DNA from: CAZPRQ01 sp964589415 | Lineage (GTDB): Bacteria > Patescibacteriota > Doudnabacteria > UBA920 | Reading direction: 5' to 3' | Length of the DNA: 33,542 bases | Assembly (NCBI GenBank): GCA_964589415.1 | Contig: CAZPRQ010000009.1 | Span: 1 to 33,542, forward strand | Shown: positions 14,352 through 22,222 of the stretch, piece after piece | Layout: each line of letters opens with the position of its first letter | Position numbering within the stretch: position 1 is the stretch's first letter | Position numbers and translations under genes: made by a program | The notes under the pieces: generated by a model | Seen by the model: only the letters and a program-made list of their open reading frames with translations | Databases searched by the model: none | Told to the model about the DNA's origin: nothing

Positions 14352-15194
14352 ATGTATTACTATATTTTAGACCCCACAAATTTACCCTTGGAAAAATTTG
14401 AACGCCTGCAAACCGAACTCTCTGGCCTGCTGGCGGAATTTAAAATTTCAGGGGAAGTGGCCCGGGTTACTCCATTGCGTTCCATTGGTGACTTAGTAGA
14501 CGTTGCCAGCCAACGGGGAACCAAAACTCTAATTGCCTGCGGATCCGACGACACCTTTAACCTAATGCTGGCCGCACTCAAAGGCAGGGACTTTACATTA
14601 GGTTTTATTCCGTTTCAAGAAAATTCATATTTAGCAAACTTGCTTGGTATACCTAACGTATATACCGGGGTCAAAACCATAGCCGCGCGCCGTTTAGAAC
14701 GCATAGATTTGGCAAAAATCTCTGGCAACTATTTTATTAGCTACTTGGAGTTTGGCGTTCTGTCGCAAAATATTGCTTCTGCTAACTGGTTTTCGGCATT
14801 TAAAATGCTTTCCACGGAGGCAAAAAACCTAACCATCCGAATCGACGACTCCTACAATGTAACAATAGACTGTTTGGGCGGACTGGCAGTAAATATTCGA
14901 GCCGGATCAAGCAACTCTCAAAGCATTGGCAATCCCACCGACGGATTTTTAGATTTGCTACTGCTGGAAAAATTATCAAAACTCGACATTCTGCGTTTCC
15001 GAAAGCTTATAGCACAAGGGGCTTTGGAAAAAATTCCCAGAACCACGGTTATAAAGTGCCGGCGACTAGAATTTTTAGAACCAAAAAATACCGGCCTTAC
15101 CATGTTGGGACGCGTGGTCACCAAATTTCCTGCAACCGTGGAAATTATTCCCGAACGTCTAAAAATGATTGTAGGTAGAAACAGAATGTTTTAA
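14352..15194 (+). CDS. Degenerate diacylglycerol/lipid kinase-like protein
   Basis: About 280 residues resembling the DAGK/YegS NAD-kinase-like fold. The nucleotide loop GGDGTLN is replaced by GSDDTFN (in LIACGSDDTFNLMLAAL), and the following TLGFIPFQENSYLANLLGIPN matches the family's LGIIPLGTGNDFARALGIP. A C-terminal beta-sandwich-like half (VTIDCLGGLAVNIRAGSSNSQSIGNPTDGFLDLLLLE) fits YegS-type kinases, which phosphorylate membrane lipids. The altered glycine-rich loop makes catalysis uncertain; it may be a divergent kinase or a pseudo-enzyme. The ATG at 14352 is preferred over 14340 by alignment of the first strand; neither has an SD. Confidence 0.75.
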   Translation: MYYYILDPTNLPLEKFERLQTELSGLLAEFKISGEVARVTPLRSIGDLVDVASQRGTKTLIACGSDDTFNLMLAALKGRDFTLGFIPFQENSYLANLLGIPNVYTGVKTIAARRLERIDLAKISGNYFISYLEFGVLSQNIASANWFSAFKMLSTEAKNLTIRIDDSYNVTIDCLGGLAVNIRAGSSNSQSIGNPTDGFLDLLLLEKLSKLDILRFRKLIAQGALEKIPRTTVIKCRRLEFLEPKNTGLTMLGRVVTKFPATVEIIPERLKMIVGRNRMF

Positions 15195-15512
15195 TTCAAT
15201 GTTTTATTTAAATAGTTTTCCGCAAAAATTTAAAGTTCAAAAAACTGTACTTACCCAATTCCCATGCTAGGAAAAATTTCAGAGCCGGTTGATTTTATTA
15301 AGGTTTTCTGGTAAGGTTAATTAGCAAAAGACAATTGTTTCAGCTATTACTTAGCCACTGCACATATAACAAAGAAGAAAGTAAATATTTTATTCTTATC
15401 TTCCCAGTTGGATATGTCAAAATAGCAACTCTGCGCCTTCACCATCGGACTTAGCTAAAACTTAGTTGTACAAGACTCTTCGCCGGACTTCGTTAAATAC
15501 TTTATAAACATT
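15195..15512. other. Intergenic stretch before infB
   Basis: 318 bp with no supported ORF. It contains a GGACTTCGTTAAATAC motif (about 15485-15500), related to the GACTTCGTTAAA sequences found downstream of tRNA-Phe. No clear promoter for infB is identified. Confidence 0.4.
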
Positions 15513-17453
15513 ATGGATCTCTCCAGCCTATCATCGCAACTAAATATATCTACTCAAGAACTGCGCTCTCGTGCAAAAGAGAAGGGTTTTTTTATTTCCG
15601 ACCGGGCAAATAAAATAGATAATTTTTTAGCCAAAAAAATTCAAGAGGCCCTAGCGGCCAAACCCTTAAATACTGAGGCAAATTCCGGCCAAGAGCCAAA
15701 AATTTTAAAAAAAATTAAACTTCCGGCTTTTATAAAAGTTAGGGAATTTGCCAGCTTGCTTGAACTACCCGTTACCGCCGTTATAAAAGAGTTTATTAAG
15801 AACGGTATTATGGCCACCATAAACGAGGAAGTGGATTTTGACACAGCGGCCATAGTAGCCCAGGATCTTGGATTTGAAGTTGAAACACAGGTTGACGAAA
15901 CCAAAAATCAACATTTCGGTTTAAGTTTTTTGCAACAAGTTTTAAGTTCAGAAAAGGAAGAAGCTTTAAAACCCAGGCCGCCTATTGTGGCTATTATGGG
16001 TCATGTTGACCATGGCAAAACCACACTGCTCGACACCATTCGCAAGACCAAAGTGGCGGAAGGCGAAAGTGGTGGCATAACTCAGCATATTGGAGCCTAC
16101 CAAATTAGGAAAAATGGCAAGAACATGACCTTTTTAGACACTCCAGGGCACGAAGCATTTAGCGAAATGCGCGCCCGTGGGGCGAATGTTACGGACTTAA
16201 TAGTATTGGTTGTGGCTGCCGACGACGGCGTACGTCCTCAAACCTTGGAAGTCATTAACCGTGCCAAATTTACCAACACCCCGCTTTTAGTAGCAATAAA
16301 CAAAGTAGACAAGCCAGAAGCAAATGTAATTCGCGTTAAACAAGAACTCGCCGGACAAGGAGTTCTTACCGAAGAATGGGGGGGCAAAACCATTGCGGTG
16401 GAGATTTCGGCAAAACAAAACATGGGAATAGACACTTTGCTGGAAATGATTTTATTGACTTCCGAAATAGAAAACTTCCGCGCAAACCCGGAAGGCAAAA
16501 CCGTTGGCACAATTATTGAATCAAAAATAACGTCAGGTAAAGGCGCCACAGCTTCGGTTATTGTCCAAAACGGTACTCTAAAAGTAGGAGACATTGTTGT
16601 TGCCGGCCCGGCCTTTGGAAGAATTCGCAGTTTGGAAGATGAACATGGTAAAAAGCTTAAGGAAGCTGGACCATCATGTCCGGCGCAAATTTCTGGCTTA
16701 TCCGAAATTCCACAAGCCGGCGACATTTTGCAAGTAATGCCAACCTTAGACGAAGCAAAAAGTATTGCCATTACACAACAAAAGAGCAACCGAAGCCACA
16801 AATTAGCCTCTCAAAAGCGCATTGAAGGAGACATGGAAAATAAACAGCTGAATCTTATTATTAAAGCGGATGTAGCCGGTTCCCTGGAAGCTATAAAACA
16901 GTCTGTTGCCAAACTTAAAAACGATGAGGTTAAAATTAGCATTATTGGTGAAGGCGTGGGTGAAGTTAACGAAAGCGATATACTCTTGGCCGCTTCCAGC
17001 CGCGCACATGTTATTGCTTTCCGCACCAAAGTTAACCCCAAAGCCATAAGTCTTTCCAAGCAAAAAAACGCGATAGTGGATTCCTACGAGGTTATTTATG
17101 AACTGTTGGAAGACATAACCAGCGCTGTTATTAAAATGTTCACGCCGGAACTGGAAAAAATTAGCCACGGCAGCGCCAAAGTCCTGGCAATTTTTCTTAC
17201 GGAAAAAAACCAGATGATAATTGGAGGCAAGGTTGAAAACGGGGAGCTGAAGAAAAATTCTCAAATTGGCATAAACCGCGATGGCCAGGAAATTGGCAGG
17301 GGAGAAATTTTGGAACTTCAACAAAACAAAGTGACGGCCAAATCGGTCTTGGCAGGCAGTGAATTTGGTATTAAAATTAAAACTCAAACGAAGCTTAAGG
17401 AAGGGGACGTGCTGGAAAGTTTTGAAGAGAAAATAAAACCAAAAAGCTTATAG
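15513..17453 (+). CDS. infB: Translation initiation factor IF-2
   Basis: 646 residues, short for IF-2 because the N-terminal region is reduced, as in other Patescibacteria. Residues 1-45 and 70-120 look like IF2_N modules. The GTPase domain starts with GHVDHGKT at about 163-170, followed by DTPGHEAF and NKVDKPEAN. Domain II (GTIIESKITSGKGATASVIVQNGTLKVGDIV), domain III (IIKADVAGSLEAIKQSV) and a C-terminal fMet-tRNA-binding beta barrel follow. IF-2 places initiator tRNA on the 30S subunit and drives subunit joining. The ATG at 15513 has no SD. A terminator-like hairpin follows the stop. Confidence 0.97.
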   Translation: MDLSSLSSQLNISTQELRSRAKEKGFFISDRANKIDNFLAKKIQEALAAKPLNTEANSGQEPKILKKIKLPAFIKVREFASLLELPVTAVIKEFIKNGIMATINEEVDFDTAAIVAQDLGFEVETQVDETKNQHFGLSFLQQVLSSEKEEALKPRPPIVAIMGHVDHGKTTLLDTIRKTKVAEGESGGITQHIGAYQIRKNGKNMTFLDTPGHEAFSEMRARGANVTDLIVLVVAADDGVRPQTLEVINRAKFTNTPLLVAINKVDKPEANVIRVKQELAGQGVLTEEWGGKTIAVEISAKQNMGIDTLLEMILLTSEIENFRANPEGKTVGTIIESKITSGKGATASVIVQNGTLKVGDIVVAGPAFGRIRSLEDEHGKKLKEAGPSCPAQISGLSEIPQAGDILQVMPTLDEAKSIAITQQKSNRSHKLASQKRIEGDMENKQLNLIIKADVAGSLEAIKQSVAKLKNDEVKISIIGEGVGEVNESDILLAASSRAHVIAFRTKVNPKAISLSKQKNAIVDSYEVIYELLEDITSAVIKMFTPELEKISHGSAKVLAIFLTEKNQMIIGGKVENGELKKNSQIGINRDGQEIGRGEILELQQNKVTAKSVLAGSEFGIKIKTQTKLKEGDVLESFEEKIKPKSL

Positions 17454-17557
17454 GGTTACGCGAATTTAGCCACGCAGATTTTTAAAAAATATACCAAACC
17501 CTGTTCATGCTTCATGCAATAATGCCTATGGACAGAACAGAAAAAAAACATTATACT

Positions 17558-17596
17558 ACAAAGCTTCCCGCAAATGTCGGAGCTTTGTTTTTATTA
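17558..17596 (+). terminator. Terminator-like hairpin after infB
   Basis: CAAAGCTTCC pairs with GGAGCTTTG (one bulged T) and is followed by TTTTTATT. It lies about 105 bp past the infB stop. Confidence 0.6.
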
Positions 17597-17613
17597 GCGA
17601 CGTAGGCGAGTCT

Positions 17614-17687
17614 ATCCCGCCATGGCGGGATTAGCGAGCCGAGGAACTAATACAGTTTCAACATCTCGTCATCCGCCTAGGCGGATG
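17614..17687. repeat. Two short perfect palindromes between infB and rbfA
   Basis: ATCCCGCCATGGCGGGAT (17614-17631) and CATCCGCCTAGGCGGATG (17670-17687). Similar (C)CCGCC-GGCGG(G) palindromes occur at about 4008 and 32682, suggesting a family of short dispersed palindromic elements. Confidence 0.7.
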
Positions 17688-17713
17688 CGAGGAAACTTTA
17701 TTTTAGGACATCT

Positions 17714-18070
17714 ATGCAACCAAAGAAAAATCCCAACCGCATAAACAAAATTAATTCCCATATCCAACAGGTTTTGGGAGAAATTTTGCGCGAATACATA
17801 AGCGAACATGAGGGCTTAGTCACAATCTCCAAAGTGGAAACCAGCAACGATATGAAATGGGCGAAAATATGGATATCTATTTTTGGCGGCAGCGACAAGG
17901 ATATTTTAGACACTATCCAAAAAAATATCTATGACATTCAAGGGAGCTTAAACCGGACATTCACCACTAAAATTGTGCCGCGACTGCAATTTTTCCTCGA
18001 CACCAGCCCCAGGTATGCCCAGCGCATAGACGAATTAATAAGGAAAATACACGACGAGGAAACATCTTAA
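17714..18070 (+). CDS. rbfA: Ribosome-binding factor A
   Basis: 118 residues with the RbfA KH-like fold: RINKINSHIQQVLGEILREYI at the N-terminus, TISKVETSNDMKWAKIWISIFG as the central strands, then LNRTFTTKIVPRLQFFLDTSPRYAQRIDELIRKI, the family's C-terminal signature (P.L.F..D.S...). RbfA binds the 30S subunit near the 16S 5' helix and assists its maturation. It lies between infB and a DHH phosphoesterase, the classic infB-rbfA-DHH gene order. No SD is seen. Confidence 0.96.
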   Translation: MQPKKNPNRINKINSHIQQVLGEILREYISEHEGLVTISKVETSNDMKWAKIWISIFGGSDKDILDTIQKNIYDIQGSLNRTFTTKIVPRLQFFLDTSPRYAQRIDELIRKIHDEETS

Positions 18071-18161
18071 CATATTAACATTCAAACATATTAACAAAAA
18101 CAGAGTGATACACAATTCTAATGTTAAGATGCTAAATGTTAGAAGGTTAAAATAATTTTTT

Positions 18162-19267
18162 ATGCAGCAGGCATTTAACGACGCAAAAAACCTAATTGAT
18201 CAATCCCAAAACATCCTCCTTACCATGCACGAACGCATGGACGGCGATGATGGGGGAGCGCTTTTAGCCGNNNNNNNNNNNNNNNNNNNNNNNNNNNNNN
18301 NNNNNNNNNNNNNNNNNNNNNNNNNNNNNNNNNNNNNNNNNNNNNNNNNNNNNNNNNNNNNNNNNNNNNNCTCCTTACCATGCACGAACGCATGGACGGC
18401 GATGATGGGGGAGCGCTTTTAGCCGTGGCTAAACAGCTAAAAACCATGGGAAAACAAGTTACCTGCGCAATAAAAAAGAGCGTGCCGCCGCAATTGCAAT
18501 TTTTACCTGGCAGCGAAGCTATAATAGATGACATAGAAACCTCAGGATATGATCTTCTCATAACTTTCGGCTGCTCCTCAAAAGACCGATGCGGCAGCCA
18601 AAAAATTATAAGTCTGCCAATTAAAGTTATAAATATTGATCATCATCCGGACAATAAATATTTTGGCCATATAAATATAGTGGATTCAAAAAAATCTTCG
18701 GTAGCGGAATTAATTTATGATTTTTTTAACCACCATAAATGGCAGATAGACAAAGATGTGGCGACCTGCTTGCTCACCGGCATAATTACCGACACAGGCT
18801 CGTTTATGCACAGCAATACTCAAAGCTCTACTTTAAAAGCCGCCGCGGAACTAATGAAAAAAGGCGCGCTTACGGACAAAATTATTCGACACACCTATAA
18901 AAACAAAAGTCCCAAAATCCTAAAAGCCTGGGGCAAGGCCATGGAAAATTCCCATTACGACAGCCAACGAAAAATAATTTATTCAGTCATTACAGACGAA
19001 GATTTGCAGGAAATTGGACAATTGCCGCCAGCCGCTTTTGAAGGTTTTGTGGAAACCTTAAATACCGTGCCCGAAGCGAAATTTGCCCTGTTTGTTAGGC
19101 AAGACGGCAATGTAATAAAGGGCAGCCTAAGAAGCGATGTATTTAAAAACGTAGACGTATCAGAAATTGCCAAATACTTTGGCGGCGGGGGACACAAACT
19201 TGCGGCCGGTTTTTCACTAATAGGAAAACTAATAAAAAACGAGCATGGGCAATGGAAAGTTCAATAA
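18162..19267 (+). CDS. DHH-family phosphoesterase (NrnA-like), interrupted by an artefactual gap
   Basis: A bifunctional oligoribonuclease/PAP-phosphatase-type protein. N-terminal MQQAFNDAKNLIDQSQNILLTMHERMDGDD is followed by GGALLAVAKQLKTMGKQV, then IDHHPDN (the DHH metal motif), TGIITDTGSF, and the DHHA1 domain with YFGGGGHKLAAGFS. The family degrades short RNA or pAp using Mn. The reading frame is split by 100 N at 18271-18370, but 55 bases just before and just after the gap are identical (18216-18270, 18371-18425). Removing one copy and the gap gives one continuous frame of about 316 residues. It follows rbfA, as in many bacteria. Confidence 0.9.
18271..18370. other. Assembly gap, probably artificial
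   Basis: One hundred N between two identical 55-base ends. The scaffolder joined overlapping contigs without merging them, so nothing need be missing. Confidence 0.9.
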
Positions 19268-19362
19268 TCTACCGATTACAGATAGCACAAATATAAACGC
19301 GGTGTTTAGATTTTAGAGCCTAAGCTTTAGGTTTTGGAGTATAAACATCAACAGGAGGTTCT

Positions 19363-19494
19363 ATGGGTGTTTTATCTTATTTGATTTCTCTGCTTCGGGG
19401 CAAGATGATCCCGAACAATAAATCTCCGAGACTAAAGGGAATGGCTCCACTAAGTATCAACGGGCACATGAAAAAGGTGCTTACTAAAAAATGA
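19363..19494 (+). CDS. Unknown small protein, 43 aa, with strong SD
   Basis: ATG at 19363 follows CAGGAGG by 5 nt, one of the best SDs in the window, and the frame ends at TGA 19492-19494. The protein (MGVLSYLISLLRGKMIPNNK...) has an amphipathic, weakly hydrophobic N-terminus and a basic C-terminus ending KKVLTKK. A strong terminator lies 20 bp downstream. The tight SD-ORF-terminator unit argues for a real small gene. I recognise no family. Confidence 0.6.
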   Translation: MGVLSYLISLLRGKMIPNNKSPRLKGMAPLSINGHMKKVLTKK

Positions 19495-19512
19495 TAAGAA
19501 GTCAACAATAAA

Positions 19513-19542
19513 ATCAGCGGCCCACTTGCTTCGGGCCGCTTA
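19513..19542 (+). terminator. Terminator of the 43-aa gene
   Basis: GCGGCCC / GGGCCGC (7 bp) around ACTTGCTTC, followed by TTATTTATTTT. Confidence 0.75.
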
Positions 19543-19558
19543 TTTATTTTAACTAAAC

Positions 19559-19598
19559 AATATACCACTTATGGACGATCGTCCATAAGTGGTATATT
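19559..19598. repeat. 40-bp perfect palindrome without a loop
   Basis: Each half reads AATATACCACTTATGGACGA and continues straight into its complement (centre GATC). It lies just at the end of the convergent FMN reductase gene, whose stop codon (19598-19600) touches it. It is followed by TTTATATTTTTTT on the plus side, so it may act as a two-way terminator. Confidence 0.85.
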
Positions 19599-20176
19599 TA
19601 TATTTTTTTCTCGATTCTCAATTCCTTCATGGCCTGCGCCGCAGCAAGAAGCGTAAACAAAAGACCATCTACCTGTTTTTCGTATTTGGCTTCCTTAAGT
19701 TTTCCCGCCTCGTCAAATGCGTCTTTAATGGGACCGAACATGACTGTTTCGCGGACATCATATATGGAAAAATTTCCACAAATGGTGCGAAATTGTTCCA
19801 CCGCACGCGCTCCGGAAATTTTTCCCGAAGACACACCCACCAATCCGGCGGCTTTCTTTACAAATTCCGGATACAGCCAATCCATGGCGTTTTTTAAAAC
19901 TGCCGAGTAACCGTGGTTGTATTCCGGAATTACAAAAACAAAGCCGTCGGCCGCGTCGGCAATCTTGCTCCATGCGTTTACATTTTGGTCTGGGTATTCT
20001 TTATTATATTCCGACGGCTCCAGTGGGCAATTTACAAACGGCAAGGGCAGCTCTTTGAAGTCAACCAATTGAGCCTCTGCACCTAAAGCTTTAAGTTTCT
20101 CTAACATATACCTGGCCGGGGCTTCACTCTTTCGACCTTCACGGACCGAACCCAAAATAACAGAGATATTTAACAT
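19598..20176 (-). CDS. NADPH-dependent FMN reductase-like flavoprotein
   Basis: 192 residues of the flavodoxin-like FMN_red family. The FMN phosphate loop is at residues 7-17 (LGSVREGRKSE), and the FMN-ring motif PEYNHGYSAVLKNAMDWLY is at about 85-104. GLVGVSSGKISGARAVEQFR follows and is also conserved. Such enzymes reduce FMN, quinones, azo compounds or chromate with NADPH; the substrate is not predictable. The ATG is at 20174-20176, with TTCCCTCCC complementary strand (GGGAGGG) just upstream, a possible SD. It converges with the 43-aa gene at the 40-bp palindrome. Confidence 0.92.
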   Translation of the reverse strand: MLNISVILGSVREGRKSEAPARYMLEKLKALGAEAQLVDFKELPLPFVNCPLEPSEYNKEYPDQNVNAWSKIADAADGFVFVIPEYNHGYSAVLKNAMDWLYPEFVKKAAGLVGVSSGKISGARAVEQFRTICGNFSIYDVRETVMFGPIKDAFDEAGKLKEAKYEKQVDGLLFTLLAAAQAMKELRIEKKI

Positions 20177-20362
20177 GGGAGGGAAGATTAATGGTTTAAA
20201 TTTAGATTAAAGTAACAATTGTATTGTAGCCTACACCTCTTATTTAGACAAAAGACTTTACTTAAGTATTAGTTACAAAAAATATCTGAACTACGCTATT
20301 GATGGGCTTAGGCAATAGAAAGAATAAATTTACGCTAACCTTTAAAATTTTCCCTTGAATAT
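20177..20362. other. Intergenic, no supported gene
   Basis: AT-rich spacer between the FMN reductase start and the end of the second TrmB-like gene; nothing recognised. Confidence 0.4.
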
Positions 20363-21118
20363 TTAATTTGAAAGACCAATCCACATAGACTCAAACAAAA
20401 AGTGAGTAATTTTAAACATTAGTTCGTCTTCTATAAGCACAATTTTTATTTTGCTATTATTTTTTGTAATTAAACAAATACTATTTCCAAACAATGCCAG
20501 CACCGCGGGAATTGTAAAATCTCTTTCTAAAAAACGAAAGTGTCTTTGGTTACCAACCATTTGGCTGAATTTGCTGTATTGAAGAATTTTTTTATCTGTA
20601 ATCGCGTAGGTAATTGTTTGTTGCTTAAGCCGCTTAACTGTAAGTAGTTTGAAAAGTTTTTTTTCTCCAATCATAGATAAAAGAGTCTCAATAGACCCAA
20701 GCCAATATATATTTTTTTCTGCTTCAAGTATTTTATCTATAACAAATCGCAAACCTTCTTCCCCTTCATAATTATAAACTTTCAAATACCCGTGGTCTTT
20801 GGGCGCAATATTACTCAGTTTTAACACCAATGCTTTAACAACTTCTTCTTCCTGAACAATTTTTTCCTTCTTTGTTTGAATATACCTTTTTAAAGACTGC
20901 CTTGGCGGTAGAGCTGTTATATATTTTTTAGATTTCTTAATCTCATAAATTATAAGCCCTTTTTGTTTTAATTTATCCAAATAAAAATAAACGGTGGCTC
21001 TTTTAAGCCCTGTTTTTTTACCCAAACTGGTTGGCGTATTCAACTCCTCCTCCAAACAAGCCAGATAAACCCTTATTTCCTTGTCCTCAAACCCTAGTTC
21101 CTTTAATTGTTTTTCCAT
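20363..21118 (-). CDS. TrmB-like transcriptional regulator (second)
   Basis: About 251 residues from the ATG at 21116-21118 (MEKQLKELGFEDKEIRVYL), which fits the usual TrmB start; an in-frame ATG 27 nt earlier (21145) is possible. The N-terminal winged helix contains TSLGKKTGLKRATVYFYLDKLKQKGLI. A coiled linker (about 85-105) precedes a C-terminal effector-like domain (YEGEEGLRFVIDKILEAEKNIYWLG). It is similar in plan to the regulator at 7565-8344 but not a close copy. A GTGTC/GACAC dyad lies over the alternative start region and may be an operator. It is divergent from the hotdog-like gene at 21291. Confidence 0.78.
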   Translation of the reverse strand: MEKQLKELGFEDKEIRVYLACLEEELNTPTSLGKKTGLKRATVYFYLDKLKQKGLIIYEIKKSKKYITALPPRQSLKRYIQTKKEKIVQEEEVVKALVLKLSNIAPKDHGYLKVYNYEGEEGLRFVIDKILEAEKNIYWLGSIETLLSMIGEKKLFKLLTVKRLKQQTITYAITDKKILQYSKFSQMVGNQRHFRFLERDFTIPAVLALFGNSICLITKNNSKIKIVLIEDELMFKITHFLFESMWIGLSN

Positions 21119-21290
21119 ATAAGTGTCGACAATTATTGACACCATTAGTATACACGAAAGCCTATGTTTATCAATATTATATGTAAATTTTAGGTAAATT
21201 TATACTTAGAGTAAAAATATTCTTGACGTAAGGTTATAACAAGCATTGAATTATATAGGGTAATTCCCAATCAATTCAAAGGAGAAAACC

Positions 21291-21713
21291 ATGCCAACAA
21301 TTGTTGTCGGCAATAGGCAAATAACAATGCCGCCACCAATCTACGTGTTACCGGAAACCATAGAGGTTTCGGAAAACGCTGTATGCGGTAAGTGCTTATA
21401 CCCATCCTCAGACCCAACAGTTGGGGAACGGGGAGATCACGCCAACGTATGTCATTCTACATTCGCTCTGTGGAATGCAGCTCATGCCTGGGCTCAAATA
21501 AACGGACATCGACGCCTGTTTGCGACAAACGTCAATCAGAAAGTAAGAGGATTAACTCCCCCGGATACCATAATAGACTTCGTGGCGCAAATAACGAAAA
21601 TGCGCAGGCATGGGGGACAACTCGTCGGGTCCGTAAAGGCTACGTTTAGGCTCAGCGGTCGCCAACGCCCCCTCCTAGAAATGGAAGTAAACTTCATCGA
21701 GGAAAAGGCTTAA
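21291..21713 (+). CDS. Hotdog-fold-like protein (FabZ/ApfI-type), 140 aa
   Basis: The second half (ALWNAAHAWAQINGHRRLFATNVNQKVRGLTPPDTIIDFVAQITKMRRHGGQLVGSVKATFRLSGRQRPLLEMEVNFI) has the layout of FabZ-like dehydratases: a central helix, then strands with N.KVRG..PPDT, like the FabZ pattern V.F...V.PGD. The catalytic His of true FabZ in the loop before the helix cannot be assigned; an insert with Cys residues (CGKCLYPSSDP) lies there instead. It may bind a thioester or another small ligand. The SD AAAGGAGAAAACC is strong, and a clear terminator follows the stop. It is divergent from a TrmB-like regulator, a likely controller. Confidence 0.6.
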   Translation: MPTIVVGNRQITMPPPIYVLPETIEVSENAVCGKCLYPSSDPTVGERGDHANVCHSTFALWNAAHAWAQINGHRRLFATNVNQKVRGLTPPDTIIDFVAQITKMRRHGGQLVGSVKATFRLSGRQRPLLEMEVNFIEEKA

Positions 21714-21722
21714 TCGCCCCCA

Positions 21723-21766
21723 CCATGCGGGAATTTGTAAAAACAAATCCACCCGCATGGTTTTTT
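21723..21766 (+). terminator. Terminator after the hotdog-like gene
   Basis: CCATGCGGG/CCCGCATGG with an inner ATTTGT/ACAAAT stem, then TTTTTTC. Confidence 0.9.
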
Positions 21767-21803
21767 CTTAAAACCATTACAAAGTATATAAAATTATGTG
21801 AAT

Positions 21804-21850
21804 AAAAAAACCACTTCTCCAATCCCGCAACGGCGGGAGCAAAGAAGTGG
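21804..21850 (-). terminator. Terminator of tRNA-Leu
   Basis: On the minus strand CCACTTCT pairs with AGAAGTGG, with an inner CCCGCCG/CGGGA hairpin, and seven T follow. The first arm begins with the encoded CCA of the tRNA. Confidence 0.85.
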
Positions 21851-21933
21851 TGCCCGAGGGGAGAGTCGAACTCCCATGACCTTGCGGTCGCTACCACCTC
21901 AAGGTAGTGCGTCTGCCATTTCGCCACCCGGGC
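21848..21933 (-). tRNA. tRNA-Leu (GAG)
   Basis: Class II tRNA on the minus strand: acceptor GCCCGGG/CTCGGGC, anticodon stem CTACC/GGTAG with loop TTGAGGT (anticodon GAG), long variable arm (GACC...GGTC), T-arm GGGAG TTCGACT CTCCC, discriminator A and encoded CCA. Confidence 0.95.
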
Positions 21934-22160
21934 AAACTAAAGGTCTTACCAATTATACCCAAAGCTGCGTTAATCTTCAAGTGCTTGAAATAAAGGCTAA
22001 AATATTTTTTCCGCTTAGAATTATGTTATATATAAAACGTCTGTTTAAAAAAACTTAAATTTTATTTTTGCATATAATGTTACCCTCAGGAACTTAACAT
22101 ATATCTTTTATTGCATTAGTTTAAATTTGCTGTGAAAACCATTATCTGATAAATTTAACC

Positions 22161-22222
22161 TACAAAAAGGAGGATTAGAATCAGCAATGTCCTCTTTTTA
22201 CTGATTCTGAAGGGATGGATAC
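22161..22222 (+). promoter_or_regulatory. Leader of pyrF with two mutually exclusive stems and a mini-ORF
   Basis: AAAAAGGAGGA (22164-22174) can pair with TCCTCTTTTT (22190-22199). AGAATCAG (22177-22184) can pair perfectly with CTGATTCT (22201-22208). The stems interleave, so they compete or form a tight pseudoknot. An AGGAGG precedes ATG TCC TCT TTT TAC TGA (22187-22204), a possible 5-residue leader peptide. The SD of pyrF (AAGGG, 22210-22214) follows at once. Confidence 0.45.

Noticed and set aside
16238..17387. Long minus-strand ORFs (187 and 194 aa) opposite infB
   Set aside because: The plus strand is clearly infB; these are shadows.
18216..18425. A 55-bp tandem duplication around the N run
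   Set aside because: The duplication ends exactly at the gap on both sides and keeps the reading frame only when merged, so an unmerged contig overlap explains it.
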